Origin: an uncultured Clostridia bacterium
GTDB lineage: Bacteria; Bacillota; Clostridia; Christensenellales; UBA1242
DNA length: 22,787 bases
Direction: 5' to 3'
Assembly (NCBI GenBank): GCA_944372595.1
Contig: CALVZT010000005.1
Span: 1-22,787 of the forward strand
The notes beneath the pieces are model-generated. The model worked only from the letters and a program-made list of their open reading frames with translations. It did no database searches and was not told where the DNA came from. Of the stretch, positions 7,176 to 15,383 are shown piece by piece (the first letter of the stretch is position 1; each line of letters starts with the position of its first letter). The position numbers and the translations under genes are program-made.

Positions 7176-7686
7176 ATAAAAATTTTTTAATAATTTTGGG
7201 AGCACATATCAAAAACCAAACAGTGTAATTTTGTGGATTGTTTTTCAAATCGTCGGCAAGAATCTTCAAATCAATCCATTTAACTTCTTCGGCTTCTTCT
7301 TTATTAATTTTAAGCGACGTGGTAATATCGGCAGTATAAACATTATCATATTCATATTCGATAAGTCCGTTATCAAACTGATGGCGATATACAAAAGAAA
7401 ATTGTTTTTTTAAGTTGGTAATTTTTGTGCCTATTTCTTCTAATGTTTTGCGTTTGATATTGTTTTTGATGCTTTCATTTATTTGAGGGTGAGAGCAACA
7501 TGCATTTGTCCAAAGTCCACCAGAATGGTATTTGCCTAATGCTCTTTTTTGTATAAGCATTTTTTTATCTTTAACAATAAAAAGAGAAAATGCTTCGTGA
7601 AGCAACCCTTTTTTGTGTGCTTCTAATTTTTCCATTTCTCCATATCTATTACCAAATATATCAACAAGAATGACGTTATTATTCAT
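7174..7686 (-). CDS. idi: Isopentenyl-diphosphate delta-isomerase, type I (Nudix fold)
   Basis: Interconverts isopentenyl and dimethylallyl diphosphate in isoprenoid synthesis. The 170-residue protein has the type I layout: an N-terminal strand with VDIFGNRYGEMEK, GLLHEAFSLFIV with the metal-binding His30, KRALGKYHSGGLWTNACCSHP containing the catalytic Cys (Cys64 by pattern) in the CCSHP motif, a short Nudix-like RKTLEEIG helix, and EYEYDNVY with the catalytic Glu (about 112). The ATG at 7686 has TAGGAG upstream and a strong promoter. The CCSHP form resembles the eukaryotic-style motif. Other isoprenoid genes are not in the window, so the upstream pathway cannot be told. Confidence 0.9.
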   Translation of the reverse strand: MNNNVILVDIFGNRYGEMEKLEAHKKGLLHEAFSLFIVKDKKMLIQKRALGKYHSGGLWTNACCSHPQINESIKNNIKRKTLEEIGTKITNLKKQFSFVYRHQFDNGLIEYEYDNVYTADITTSLKINKEEAEEVKWIDLKILADDLKNNPQNYTVWFLICAPKIIKKFL

Positions 7687-7705
7687 AATTTAAAACTCCT
7701 ATATG

Positions 7706-7734
7706 ATTATATTTATTAAGGTAATTTAAGTCAA
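7706..7734 (-). promoter_or_regulatory. Strong sigma-A-like promoter of idi
   Basis: On the minus strand TTGACT (7734-7729) and a perfect TATAAT (7711-7706) are exactly 17 bases apart. The predicted start near 7699 leaves a very short leader before the ATG at 7686. Confidence 0.75.
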
Positions 7735-7809
7735 ATATTATGCTATGATATTATTAATTTGTTATATTATCCAAAAAAATAAATTATTAATACTTTATCT
7801 TTAATTTGT

Positions 7810-7837
7810 TTGATAATTAATAATTGTATGTTATAAT
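7810..7837 (+). promoter_or_regulatory. Extended -10 promoter of plsY
   Basis: TTGATA (7810-7815), 16 bases, then TGT-TATAAT with the extended TG at 7829-7830 and TATAAT at 7832-7837. The transcript would begin around 7844, just before the ribosome-binding site. This rules out translation from the in-frame TTG at 7837, which is part of the -10 box. Confidence 0.75.
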
Positions 7838-7854
7838 TGTCGCGTGAGGTAATT

Positions 7855-8625
7855 ATGTTAGCATTAAAAATTGTCGGTCTTGTAGTAGCGAGTTATCTTG
7901 TTGGTAACGTATCATTTAGTAGAATTATTGCTAAATTATGCTTCAAAGATGATATAACGAAACATGGTAGTGGCAACCCTGGTATGACAAATATGTTACG
8001 CACACACGGAATTTTACCAGCAATAATTACATTAATACTTGATGGATTGAAAGGTGTAATTTCTGCTGTTTGTGGATTTTTTTTACTAGGTGGATATAAT
8101 GATTTGTATTTTGCAAATATTGGCTTATATGTCGGTGGGTTGGCGGCGGTTATTGGACATATTTATCCAGTGTTTTATAAGTTCAAAGGTGGCAAAGGAA
8201 TAGCAACCGCAGCAGGTGTTTGTATAGTTGCTCATCCGATAATGATATGTATTTTGCTTGTCGTTTATGTTATTGGATTGCTTTTAACAAAAATTGGAAG
8301 TTTATCAGCATTATGTATGGCACTTACATATATTATTATGGAGTCGGTGATATTGTGTATGGCGGGCAATTATTGGGCATTTGGTTGTCTATTTATGATA
8401 TTTGCTTTGATAGTGTTTGCTCATAGGAGCAATATCAAAAGGCTTATTGAAAAAAGAGAAAGCAAAATATATGTAAGCGAAAGTTTTAAAAAGGATATTC
8501 AACATATTCAAAATTTTAAAAATCGAAAGAAACAAGTCGAGAATACTGATAATGAGATAAAAAAACAAGATATTGCTCAAAAGGAAAAAATTAATGAAAT
8601 TAAAAACAATAAAGAAACAAAATAA
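7855..8625 (+). CDS. plsY: Glycerol-3-phosphate acyltransferase PlsY
   Basis: Membrane enzyme that transfers an acyl group from acyl-phosphate to glycerol-3-phosphate, the first step of phospholipid synthesis. The 256-residue product shows the PlsY signatures GSGNPGMTN at 38-46 (family SGNxGxTN) and GHIYPVFYKFKGGKGIATAAG at 101-121, with several transmembrane segments. The ATG at 7855 is preferred over an upstream TTG because GTGAGG lies five bases before it and the TTG overlaps the promoter. Residues from about 197 on form a soluble, Lys/Glu/Asn-rich tail of about 60 residues that goes beyond the usual family length of roughly 200; it may be helical or disordered. The next gene overlaps by 32 bases. 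Confidence 0.95.
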   Translation: MLALKIVGLVVASYLVGNVSFSRIIAKLCFKDDITKHGSGNPGMTNMLRTHGILPAIITLILDGLKGVISAVCGFFLLGGYNDLYFANIGLYVGGLAAVIGHIYPVFYKFKGGKGIATAAGVCIVAHPIMICILLVVYVIGLLLTKIGSLSALCMALTYIIMESVILCMAGNYWAFGCLFMIFALIVFAHRSNIKRLIEKRESKIYVSESFKKDIQHIQNFKNRKKQVENTDNEIKKQDIAQKEKINEIKNNKETK

Positions 8626-9106
8626 CGGAAGATTATGTATTGTATGTGGAAAAGATAATCCCAGCGGAATAAAAGCAGATTTTTATGAATTAGAAAATAA
8701 TATTGTAGCAACGAAACTAAAAATTCCTGAAAACTTACAAAGTTATCCAGGGCGAGCACATGGTGGGATAATATCGGCGATACTTGACGAAGTAATAGGT
8801 AGAGCAATACAAATAGACAGCAACAAATGGGGAGTAACGGGTGAGTTAAATGTTCGTTTTGTAAAACCTGTTCCACTAGATACCACGTTAATTGCTTATG
8901 GCAAAATTACTTTTGATAAAGGAAGAATATTTAAAGGTGCTGGCATAATCGAGGATGAACAAGGTAATGTTCTTGCAAAAGGTAAAGCAACTTATATCAA
9001 TCTGCCAATTGATGCAATATCAGAACAATTTAATGATAATGAATGGTTTTATGTTGATGGAAATGAGACTTTTGAACTAAACAATGTTAATTTGTTGAAT
9101 GAATAA
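8594..9106 (+). CDS. Hotdog-fold thioesterase, PaaI-like
   Basis: A 170-residue protein likely to hydrolyse acyl-CoA or another thioester. It begins with a CxxCG motif, RLCIVCGKDNPSGIKADFY (13-31), seen in a clade of PaaI-like proteins, then the hotdog core: PGRAHGGIISAILDEVIGRA (52-71), with the HGG turn and acidic DE pair expected at the active site, followed by strands ELNVRFVKPVPLDTTL and an ending GNVLAKGKATYINLP. The ATG at 8594 is chosen because AAGGA is eight bases upstream; a TTG at 8573 in frame is weaker. It overlaps plsY by 32 bases, suggesting coupling and possibly a role in acyl-group turnover. Its substrate is unknown. Confidence 0.82.
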   Translation: MKLKTIKKQNNGRLCIVCGKDNPSGIKADFYELENNIVATKLKIPENLQSYPGRAHGGIISAILDEVIGRAIQIDSNKWGVTGELNVRFVKPVPLDTTLIAYGKITFDKGRIFKGAGIIEDEQGNVLAKGKATYINLPIDAISEQFNDNEWFYVDGNETFELNNVNLLNE

Positions 9107-9109
9107 AGA

Positions 9110-9138
9110 GAGAAGTTGTTTGTACAATTTCTTTTTAT
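9110..9138 (+). terminator. Intrinsic terminator after the thioesterase gene
   Basis: AGAAGTTGT (9111-9119) pairs with ACAATTTCT (9124-9132), nine pairs including one G-U, with a TTGT loop, then a T-rich tail. It sits just after the TAA at 9106. Confidence 0.78.
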
Positions 9139-9207
9139 ATCTAAATATGAGTTTTTTAATGAAAATGTATCATATGTATTCATATACCAAAATAAAGGAA
9201 TAACACC

Positions 9208-10953
9208 ATGATAAAATTAATTTTTTCTAAATTTAAGTGGTATGAATGGCTAATAGTTTTATTGATAGTAGGATTTATTTGCTTACATATTTTTTGTGAT
9301 TTGGGATTACCTGAAAAAATGGGACAAATAATATCTTTGGTGGTACAAGATAATGTTGAGAATATTGCCTCATCAAGTGAGATATGGGATGTTGGAAAAA
9401 TAATGTTGCTTTATTCATTAGGTTCCATATTGTGCACAATAATTGTTAGTTATTTGGCAGCCTTTGTTGCAACAAGATTTAGTGCAAGAGTAAGGAAAGA
9501 TTTGTTCCAAAAAGTTGGAAGTTTTAGTATGGAAGAAATGGAAAAATTTACAACTTCCAGCTTAATTACTCGTTCAACAAATGATATTACTCAGATTCAA
9601 CAAGTTATAATGTTGTTTTTAAGAATGGCACTAACTGCTCCTGCGATGGCTATCGGCGCAGTAATTAAAATATCTACAAGTAATATGCAACTTACTTGGA
9701 TAACAGCTGGTGCAGTGGGATTGATGTTAATTTTTGTATTTACAATGTTTGCGGTAGTTGTACCTAAATTTAATATTATGCAAAAATACACCGATAAACT
9801 CAATCAGTCAACAAGAGAAAATTTGACAGGCTTAAAAGTTGTAAGAGCATATAGCGCAGAAAAATTACAAGAAGATAAATTTGATAAAGTTAATAAGAGT
9901 TATACGAAGACTGAATTGTTCATAAATAGATTTTCTTCATTCCTAATGCCTGGAATGCAACTTGTTATGAATTATCTAAGTCTTGCTATTATGTGGCTTG
10001 GTTCATATCTAATAAGTGATGGCTTAATAGATATTGGAGGTCTAACTGCATTTTCAAATTATGCAATACAAGTTTTGTTTAGTTTTGTAATGCTTTCTAT
10101 GTTATTTGTATTTATTCCAAGAGGAACAGTTTCGGCAAAAAGAATATGGGAGGTATTAAAAACTCAAAGCAAAATAGTAGATGGAGAGGGTAAGCCAGAA
10201 ACTAACATAAAAGGACGAGTTGAATTTAATAATGTTAGTTTTAGATACCCTGATGCTGAAGGTTATGTACTCAAAAATATCTCATTTAAAGCCAATCCTG
10301 GTGAGACGGTTGCTTTTATTGGCTCAACTGGGAGCGGTAAAAGTACATTAATCAATCTTATACCAAGATTTTATGATGCAACTGAGGGTAATGTCCAAGT
10401 GGATGGTATAGATGTGAGGGATTATAAGATAAGCGACTTAAATGACAAGTTGGGATATGTTCCTCAAAAAGGCGTGTTATTTAAAGGATCTATTGAAGAT
10501 AATATTAAATACGGCTATGATAAAGCAACAAAGAGTGAAGTTGATGAGGCATTGAGAATTTCGCAAGCTTATGATTTTGTGTATAAGTTTAAAGACAAAT
10601 TAAATCACGAGATTGCACAAGGTGGCAAAAATGTATCAGGCGGACAAAAGCAAAGATTATCAATAGCGCGTGCGATAATTAAAAAACCAGAAATTTTAAT
10701 TTTTGATGATAGTTTTTCGGCATTGGATTTTAAAACCGATAAAATTTTAAGAGAAGAACTAAAAAAACACACAAAGGATACAACAAAATTAATTGTTGCT
10801 CAAAGGATAGGAACAATTATGGATGCAGATCAAATAATTGTTCTTGATAAAGGGGAGATGGTAGGACACGGTACCCATAAGCAATTAATGAAAAATTGCA
10901 AAATTTATCAAGAAATAGCATATTCACAATTAAGTAAGGAGGAATTAAGATGA
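9208..10953 (+). CDS. ABC exporter half, with degenerate nucleotide-binding domain
   Basis: Half-transporter of the type I (MsbA/LmrA/TM287-like) exporter class: six transmembrane helices within residues 1-310, then an ATPase domain. Walker A is GSTGSGKST (372-380), the Q-loop is near VPQKGVLF, the signature is VSGGQ (476-480) and Walker B ends in Asp-Asp, so Asp501 replaces the catalytic Glu. The switch histidine is Gln532 (VAQRIGTI). These two substitutions are the hallmark of the degenerate subunit in heterodimeric exporters. The next gene overlaps by four bases and carries the intact residues. The ATG at 9208 has AAAGGA eight bases upstream. The substrate is unknown; drug or lipid/peptide export are options. 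Confidence 0.94.
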   Translation: MIKLIFSKFKWYEWLIVLLIVGFICLHIFCDLGLPEKMGQIISLVVQDNVENIASSSEIWDVGKIMLLYSLGSILCTIIVSYLAAFVATRFSARVRKDLFQKVGSFSMEEMEKFTTSSLITRSTNDITQIQQVIMLFLRMALTAPAMAIGAVIKISTSNMQLTWITAGAVGLMLIFVFTMFAVVVPKFNIMQKYTDKLNQSTRENLTGLKVVRAYSAEKLQEDKFDKVNKSYTKTELFINRFSSFLMPGMQLVMNYLSLAIMWLGSYLISDGLIDIGGLTAFSNYAIQVLFSFVMLSMLFVFIPRGTVSAKRIWEVLKTQSKIVDGEGKPETNIKGRVEFNNVSFRYPDAEGYVLKNISFKANPGETVAFIGSTGSGKSTLINLIPRFYDATEGNVQVDGIDVRDYKISDLNDKLGYVPQKGVLFKGSIEDNIKYGYDKATKSEVDEALRISQAYDFVYKFKDKLNHEIAQGGKNVSGGQKQRLSIARAIIKKPEILIFDDSFSALDFKTDKILREELKKHTKDTTKLIVAQRIGTIMDADQIIVLDKGEMVGHGTHKQLMKNCKIYQEIAYSQLSKEELR

Positions 10954-12815
10954 GTAAAAATCCTCCAACCCAAACAAATCGTGGTCCAATGCCAGGTGGC
11001 AGAGGCATGGGACTAGGTGATAAGCCAAAAAACTTCAAAAAATCTTTTAAAGAATTACTTAAATATTTAAAGCCACAAAGATTTTTAATAATTCTTGCAT
11101 TTACTTGTGCGGTAGTAGGCACAATATTTGCTATTCTTGGGCCAATGTTTTTGGGAGATATTACTTCTAATATCCAAGATGCTTACACAAATTATCAAAA
11201 AACAGGTAAATTAATACTTAACTTTGATGCAATAAATACGATAGGAATTTGGTTGATTGTTATCTATGCGGTAAGTTCGACCCTTAGTTATTTGCAATCG
11301 TTTATTATGGCGGGAGTAAATGCTAGGATAACATATCAGTTAAGAAGTAGCATTTCTCAAAAAATTAACAAATTACCACTAAAATATTTTGACAAAAACA
11401 CGTATGGGGATATATTGTCACGTGTTACAAATGATGTTGACACAATTTCTCAAACATTGGACACCAGCCTTAGAACCATCATTACGTCTGTAACAACAAT
11501 TATTGGTGTACTAATAATTATGTTTGTTATATGCTGGCAGTTAACTCTTATTGCTATTGTTTCTGTTCCAGTAAGCATTATAGTCGCTGCATTTGTTGTT
11601 AAATTTTCTCAAAAATATTATAGGAGGCAACAAGAAAGATTAGGGGAGATTGACGGACATATTGAAGAAATATATTCTGCGCATAATATAGTTAAAGTTT
11701 TTAACGGTGAACAAAAGGCATTAGACGAATTTGATGCAATTAATCACAAGTTATACAAAAACAGTTTTATGGCACAATTCTTATCAGGAGTTATGATGCC
11801 AATAATGAACTTTATAGGAAATGTTTCATACGTTCTTGTTTGTATAGTTGGTGGTGGATTAGTTGTCAAAGGAACAATAAAAGTTGGTGTTATTCAAAGT
11901 TTCTTAATCTATATAAGACAATTCAATCAGCCAATCTCTCAGATATCATCTATTGTTAGTACTTTACAATCAACAGCAGCTGCCGCAGAAAGAGTTTTTG
12001 AATTTTTGAATGAAGAAGAGCAAGTTGATGAGAGTGATAAAAAATTTAAATTCAAAACTATTAAAGGTCAAGTGGATTTTGAAAACGTTAACTTTGGATA
12101 TACCCCAGATAAAGTAATAATCAAAAATTTCAATTGCAACATTAAACCAGGACAAAAAGTTGCAATTGTTGGGCCTACTGGTGCAGGTAAAACTACATTA
12201 GTTAATTTGTTAATGAGATTTTACGATTTTGATGGAGATATTAAAATTGATGGCCATTCTATAAAAGATATGAATAGAAGTTATGTAAGAAAATTATTTG
12301 GAATGGTGTTACAAGATACCTGGTTGTTTGAAGGAACACTAAGAGAAAATCTTGTATATAACAAAAAAGGAGTTTCTCAAAAAGCGTTAGACGAAGCTTG
12401 CGAGGCAGCGAATATTTTGCACTTTATCAAAACTCAACCTCAAGGTTATGATATGTTTGTGGATGAAGAGAGCAATTTGAGTCAGGGGCAAAAACAATTA
12501 ATCACTATTGCAAGAGCAATGATAGAAGACGCGCCAATGCTTATATTAGATGAAGCAACAAGTTCTGTTGATACAAGGACAGAGGAATTAATTCAAGCAG
12601 CAATGGATAAGTTGACAAAAAATAGAACATCTTTTGTAATAGCACATAGGTTATCGACGATAAAAAATGCCGATATGATATTAGTCATGAGAGATGGTAA
12701 CATTGTTGAGAGTGGTACTCACAAACAATTAATTAACAAAAATGGCTTCTATGCTGAATTATATAATAGTCAATTTAGTAGAACAGGACTTGACTATCTT
12801 GCAGATGAAAATTAA
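10950..12815 (+). CDS. ABC exporter half, catalytically complete partner
   Basis: The 621-residue partner of the preceding half-transporter. It begins with a Pro/Gly-rich cytoplasmic extension of about 30 residues (GPMPGGRGMGLG), then six transmembrane helices (about 44-320) and an ATPase domain. Walker A is GPTGAGKTT (408-416), Walker B ends LILDE with the catalytic Glu535, and the switch His566 is present (IAHRLST). Its signature is LSQGQ (510-514) rather than LSGGQ. Paired with the degenerate Walker B of the first half, this predicts one dead and one active ATP site, as in TM287/288 and LmrCD. The ATG overlaps the previous stop (ATGA) with AAGGAGG upstream, so the subunits are co-translated. 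Confidence 0.94.
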   Translation: MSKNPPTQTNRGPMPGGRGMGLGDKPKNFKKSFKELLKYLKPQRFLIILAFTCAVVGTIFAILGPMFLGDITSNIQDAYTNYQKTGKLILNFDAINTIGIWLIVIYAVSSTLSYLQSFIMAGVNARITYQLRSSISQKINKLPLKYFDKNTYGDILSRVTNDVDTISQTLDTSLRTIITSVTTIIGVLIIMFVICWQLTLIAIVSVPVSIIVAAFVVKFSQKYYRRQQERLGEIDGHIEEIYSAHNIVKVFNGEQKALDEFDAINHKLYKNSFMAQFLSGVMMPIMNFIGNVSYVLVCIVGGGLVVKGTIKVGVIQSFLIYIRQFNQPISQISSIVSTLQSTAAAAERVFEFLNEEEQVDESDKKFKFKTIKGQVDFENVNFGYTPDKVIIKNFNCNIKPGQKVAIVGPTGAGKTTLVNLLMRFYDFDGDIKIDGHSIKDMNRSYVRKLFGMVLQDTWLFEGTLRENLVYNKKGVSQKALDEACEAANILHFIKTQPQGYDMFVDEESNLSQGQKQLITIARAMIEDAPMLILDEATSSVDTRTEELIQAAMDKLTKNRTSFVIAHRLSTIKNADMILVMRDGNIVESGTHKQLINKNGFYAELYNSQFSRTGLDYLADEN

Positions 12816-12816
12816 C

Positions 12817-12848
12817 AAAAAATTGGTGATCAATTACACCAATTTTTT
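12817..12848. terminator. Two-way terminator between the ABC operon and dnaI
   Basis: AAAATTGGTG (12819-12828) pairs perfectly with CACCAATTTT (12837-12846) around an eight-base loop. T-runs on one side and A-runs on the other serve both convergent operons. Confidence 0.88.
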
Positions 12849-12852
12849 GTAA

Positions 12853-13785
12853 TTATTTTTTTAATCTTATATCATTCCCACTTATTTTTAATAATGTTGA
12901 GTTTTGCTTGTTTATAAGACGACTAAATATTCGTTCGCCGTATCTGTCTAAAATCGCTTCTGGCAATAAATTAGTTGTAATAATGGTTGAACGATTTTTT
13001 ATTAATCTTTCGTTTAATATGAGATATAAATATTCAATAGTAACATTTTTTAAAATATTTTCTGTGCCCAAATCGTCAATTACTAGTAAGTCGCAATCCA
13101 GTAAATTATCTAACATATTTTGTCTATCATAATCAAAACAAGTATGGTATTTCAAAAACAAATTATTAAGTCCAAAAGCCGTAAAATACTGTATCAGAAA
13201 TTGCCTTGAAGATAGTTTATTGCAAATCGCATTTACAAGGTATGTCTTTCCTATGCCAGTGCCTCCTTGCAAAACAATATTTTTGATTTTGTTATTAGGA
13301 AATTTTTCGCACCAAGAATATATTTTTTTGTATGCTAATTTTGCATCATCGCTTAATAAATTATCATTACTATTTTCAAATGTTTGGGTTGGGTCAAGGA
13401 TACAATTATTAAGTTTGCTATATTCATCATTAACAATTTTTTTAACACAATCGCAATAATTATCTTTGTAATATCCAGTATCATGACATTTTGGACAAAA
13501 GTATTTTGGCGATAAATCATTTTCTGCCATATTCATATTTTTTAAAATTTTTGTTCTTTCGTTAAGAAATTTTTTTAGTAATTTTTTGTATTCGCTACTA
13601 TCTTTGTTATCGACTTCAGCTTTTGCTATTGCTATATTAAGACTAATTATGTTTGTGTCAACTTGTTTAAAAAGTGGATTTAAAGTTGCTTTATGGTAAT
13701 TTTGGTTGGCAATAGTCTGAGCTTGTTGTGCTCTTGCTTTGACTTTTTCAACAGCGTTATGATACATTTGTGTTTTTGTTATCAT
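12853..13785 (-). CDS. dnaI: Replicative helicase loader, DnaI/DnaC-like AAA+ ATPase
   Basis: A 310-residue protein expected to load the replicative helicase onto DNA. It has a helical N-terminus (1-95), a zinc-binding module CPKC-x10-CDC (Cys97, 100, 111, 113) as in B. subtilis DnaI, then the AAA+ core: Walker A GGTGIGKT (174-181), Walker B LLVIDD (233-238), sensor I TTN (270-272) and the arginine-rich RYGERIFSRL (281-290), which fits the box VII arginine finger. The ATG at 13785 overlaps the stop of the DnaD-repeat gene by four bases with AGGTGG upstream, so the two are coupled, like dnaB-dnaI in Bacillus. A two-way terminator follows the stop. Confidence 0.91.
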   Translation of the reverse strand: MITKTQMYHNAVEKVKARAQQAQTIANQNYHKATLNPLFKQVDTNIISLNIAIAKAEVDNKDSSEYKKLLKKFLNERTKILKNMNMAENDLSPKYFCPKCHDTGYYKDNYCDCVKKIVNDEYSKLNNCILDPTQTFENSNDNLLSDDAKLAYKKIYSWCEKFPNNKIKNIVLQGGTGIGKTYLVNAICNKLSSRQFLIQYFTAFGLNNLFLKYHTCFDYDRQNMLDNLLDCDLLVIDDLGTENILKNVTIEYLYLILNERLIKNRSTIITTNLLPEAILDRYGERIFSRLINKQNSTLLKISGNDIRLKK

Positions 13786-15218
13786 AGTTCCACCTCATCA
13801 AGATTATCAAATAATGCATCAAAATCGTCTTTTGAAAAGCTATGACAAGTAACTATCTTATTAGACGTGTCAATTTTTGGTTGATTCTTCTTTGCTTCAT
13901 TTAATGAATGAATGTTATTTTGATGCCAATTGGATAATATTTTATTGATATAACTAAAAACGTTAGATTTACCAACGGCAAGGGAAGATGCATATTGAAT
14001 CATTTCATCACTCATATTCCAATCTTCTGTCCAAGTTTTATAATTTTCTCTATCATAACTTGTAACTTTTCGATTGAGTTCGTGGTTGTTGATTATTTCT
14101 TTAATTTTTTGATCGACACTTATTAAATCACTTAAATATTTATTGATGCTATCGATGCTGATTAGACCTAATTTGTGTAGTTTATTGATTGTTTCATCCA
14201 TTTGGGTAATGTCGCGTTTGCCTTTTTTCATGCAAAAATCTGCAACAAACATTAATGTGTCTTCGTTGTAGCCCTTTTTTATCCAATCAATTAGATATAC
14301 TTCACTTAAAGTGCTAACATCATAAAACTTAGCACGTAATCGTGAAATAATTTTTCTCGATAATTCTTCAAGGTAGCCTTTGTTTGCTTCGTATTCTTCA
14401 ATCTCTTTGATTGATTTTAAATTAAGTTCGAAGTATTTATTAAGTCTTGCATCAAGACTCTCAAATTTGTATCTCGTTTTATCTTTAATATTTTTTGCTA
14501 CATAAATTATAGTGCCCAAATCGTAGCCAAGGTTGTCCTTCCATTTAACATAATTGTCTTTATATTCAATTGCAATTGTTCCTTTGTATTTAAGTGCCTT
14601 TGCAATATCGGTTAAGTCTTGGGATATAAGATTAAGATCGTTTAACTTTTGTTCAACGTCCTTGCTTGTTCTAATTCCTTCATAAGCCCAATTTTTAGCA
14701 ACCGTAATAATATATGGATAATTAATATTTTTACCTTTGACGTCAGCACAATATTTCATTATCATCAGCATTGCTGCTTGTTCTATCTCCATACTCTCCA
14801 TTAGTGAGTAATACTCGTTGTATTCGTTAGGAGATATCATTCTATCTTCAATGATTTCTTGAGCAGATATATTAAATGATGCATATTTGTCTTTTTTAAA
14901 TTTTTTAAGAACGCCAAGTGAATTTTTAACTGGCAAATATCTTACTTCAAAAGGTTCAACATTTATAATTTGAACTAGATTTTGTTCTTGCCAATAATGG
15001 AATGCTGACAAAATGTCTTCTTTGGTATAGCCAAGTACATTAACAAAATTTTCTATATTATTATCATTCGCCGAAGCATTATAACATTTAAGCAAACCAA
15101 ATAAGTATATTTTAACACATGATTCTGGTGCAACAGGCAAATAGTCATTTAAAAAAGAAGCATCAATGCTTACAGATGAACTATTGACAAGTTGAGAAGA
15201 GAATTTACAAAAAGCCAT
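13782..15218 (-). CDS. DnaD-repeat replication initiation protein (Bacillus DnaB-like)
   Basis: A 478-residue protein with an N-terminal winged-helix-like region (about 15-97) and several DnaD C-terminal (DnaB_2) helical repeats. The clearest are 137-194 (YPYIITVAKNWAYEGIRTS) and 393-445 (WTEDWNMSDEMIQYA, YINKILSNW); two weaker copies lie at about 222-276 and 305-364. In Bacillus the DnaB protein of this type works with DnaI to place the helicase at the origin, and the downstream coupled gene is DnaI-like, so that role is likely here. An upstream in-frame ATG at 15260 would add 14 residues but has no ribosome-binding site; the ATG at 15218 follows GGGAGGT. No gene symbol is given because 'dnaB' also names the helicase. 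Confidence 0.86.
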   Translation of the reverse strand: MAFCKFSSQLVNSSSVSIDASFLNDYLPVAPESCVKIYLFGLLKCYNASANDNNIENFVNVLGYTKEDILSAFHYWQEQNLVQIINVEPFEVRYLPVKNSLGVLKKFKKDKYASFNISAQEIIEDRMISPNEYNEYYSLMESMEIEQAAMLMIMKYCADVKGKNINYPYIITVAKNWAYEGIRTSKDVEQKLNDLNLISQDLTDIAKALKYKGTIAIEYKDNYVKWKDNLGYDLGTIIYVAKNIKDKTRYKFESLDARLNKYFELNLKSIKEIEEYEANKGYLEELSRKIISRLRAKFYDVSTLSEVYLIDWIKKGYNEDTLMFVADFCMKKGKRDITQMDETINKLHKLGLISIDSINKYLSDLISVDQKIKEIINNHELNRKVTSYDRENYKTWTEDWNMSDEMIQYASSLAVGKSNVFSYINKILSNWHQNNIHSLNEAKKNQPKIDTSNKIVTCHSFSKDDFDALFDNLDEVEL

Positions 15219-15238
15219 ATTGACCTCCCAGTCATAAT

Positions 15239-15267
15239 AGTGTAACAAAATAAATTCCAAAATTCAA
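15239..15267 (-). promoter_or_regulatory. Possible promoter of the DnaB-like/dnaI operon
   Basis: On the minus strand TTGAAT (15267-15262) and TACACT (15244-15239) are 17 bases apart. The start would fall about 10 bases before the GGGAGG ribosome-binding site. The hexamers are only partial matches. Confidence 0.38.
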
Positions 15268-15308
15268 CTAATTATAATCAAGTTTTAGTCATATTTTACA
15301 TTGTAACA

Positions 15309-15337
15309 TTGACAGTTATACGTTTTAATGATACAAT
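15309..15337 (+). promoter_or_regulatory. Strong sigma-A promoter of the orphan-envelope/gltX operon
   Basis: A perfect TTGACA (15309-15314) and TACAAT (15332-15337) are 17 bases apart. The transcript would start near 15344, leaving a leader of about 40 bases. Dyads around this promoter are described under the findings. Confidence 0.78.
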
Positions 15338-15383
15338 GAGATAACAAGAAATATAGTTTTGTTGTCCCAAAAAGGAGGAATTG

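Noticed and set aside
7837..7854. TTG start for plsY
   Set aside because: The TTG overlaps the -10 box of the promoter; the ATG at 7855 has a proper ribosome-binding site.
15219..15260. Earlier ATG for the DnaB-like protein
   Set aside because: No ribosome-binding site and it overlaps the likely promoter; ATG at 15218 follows GGGAGGT.
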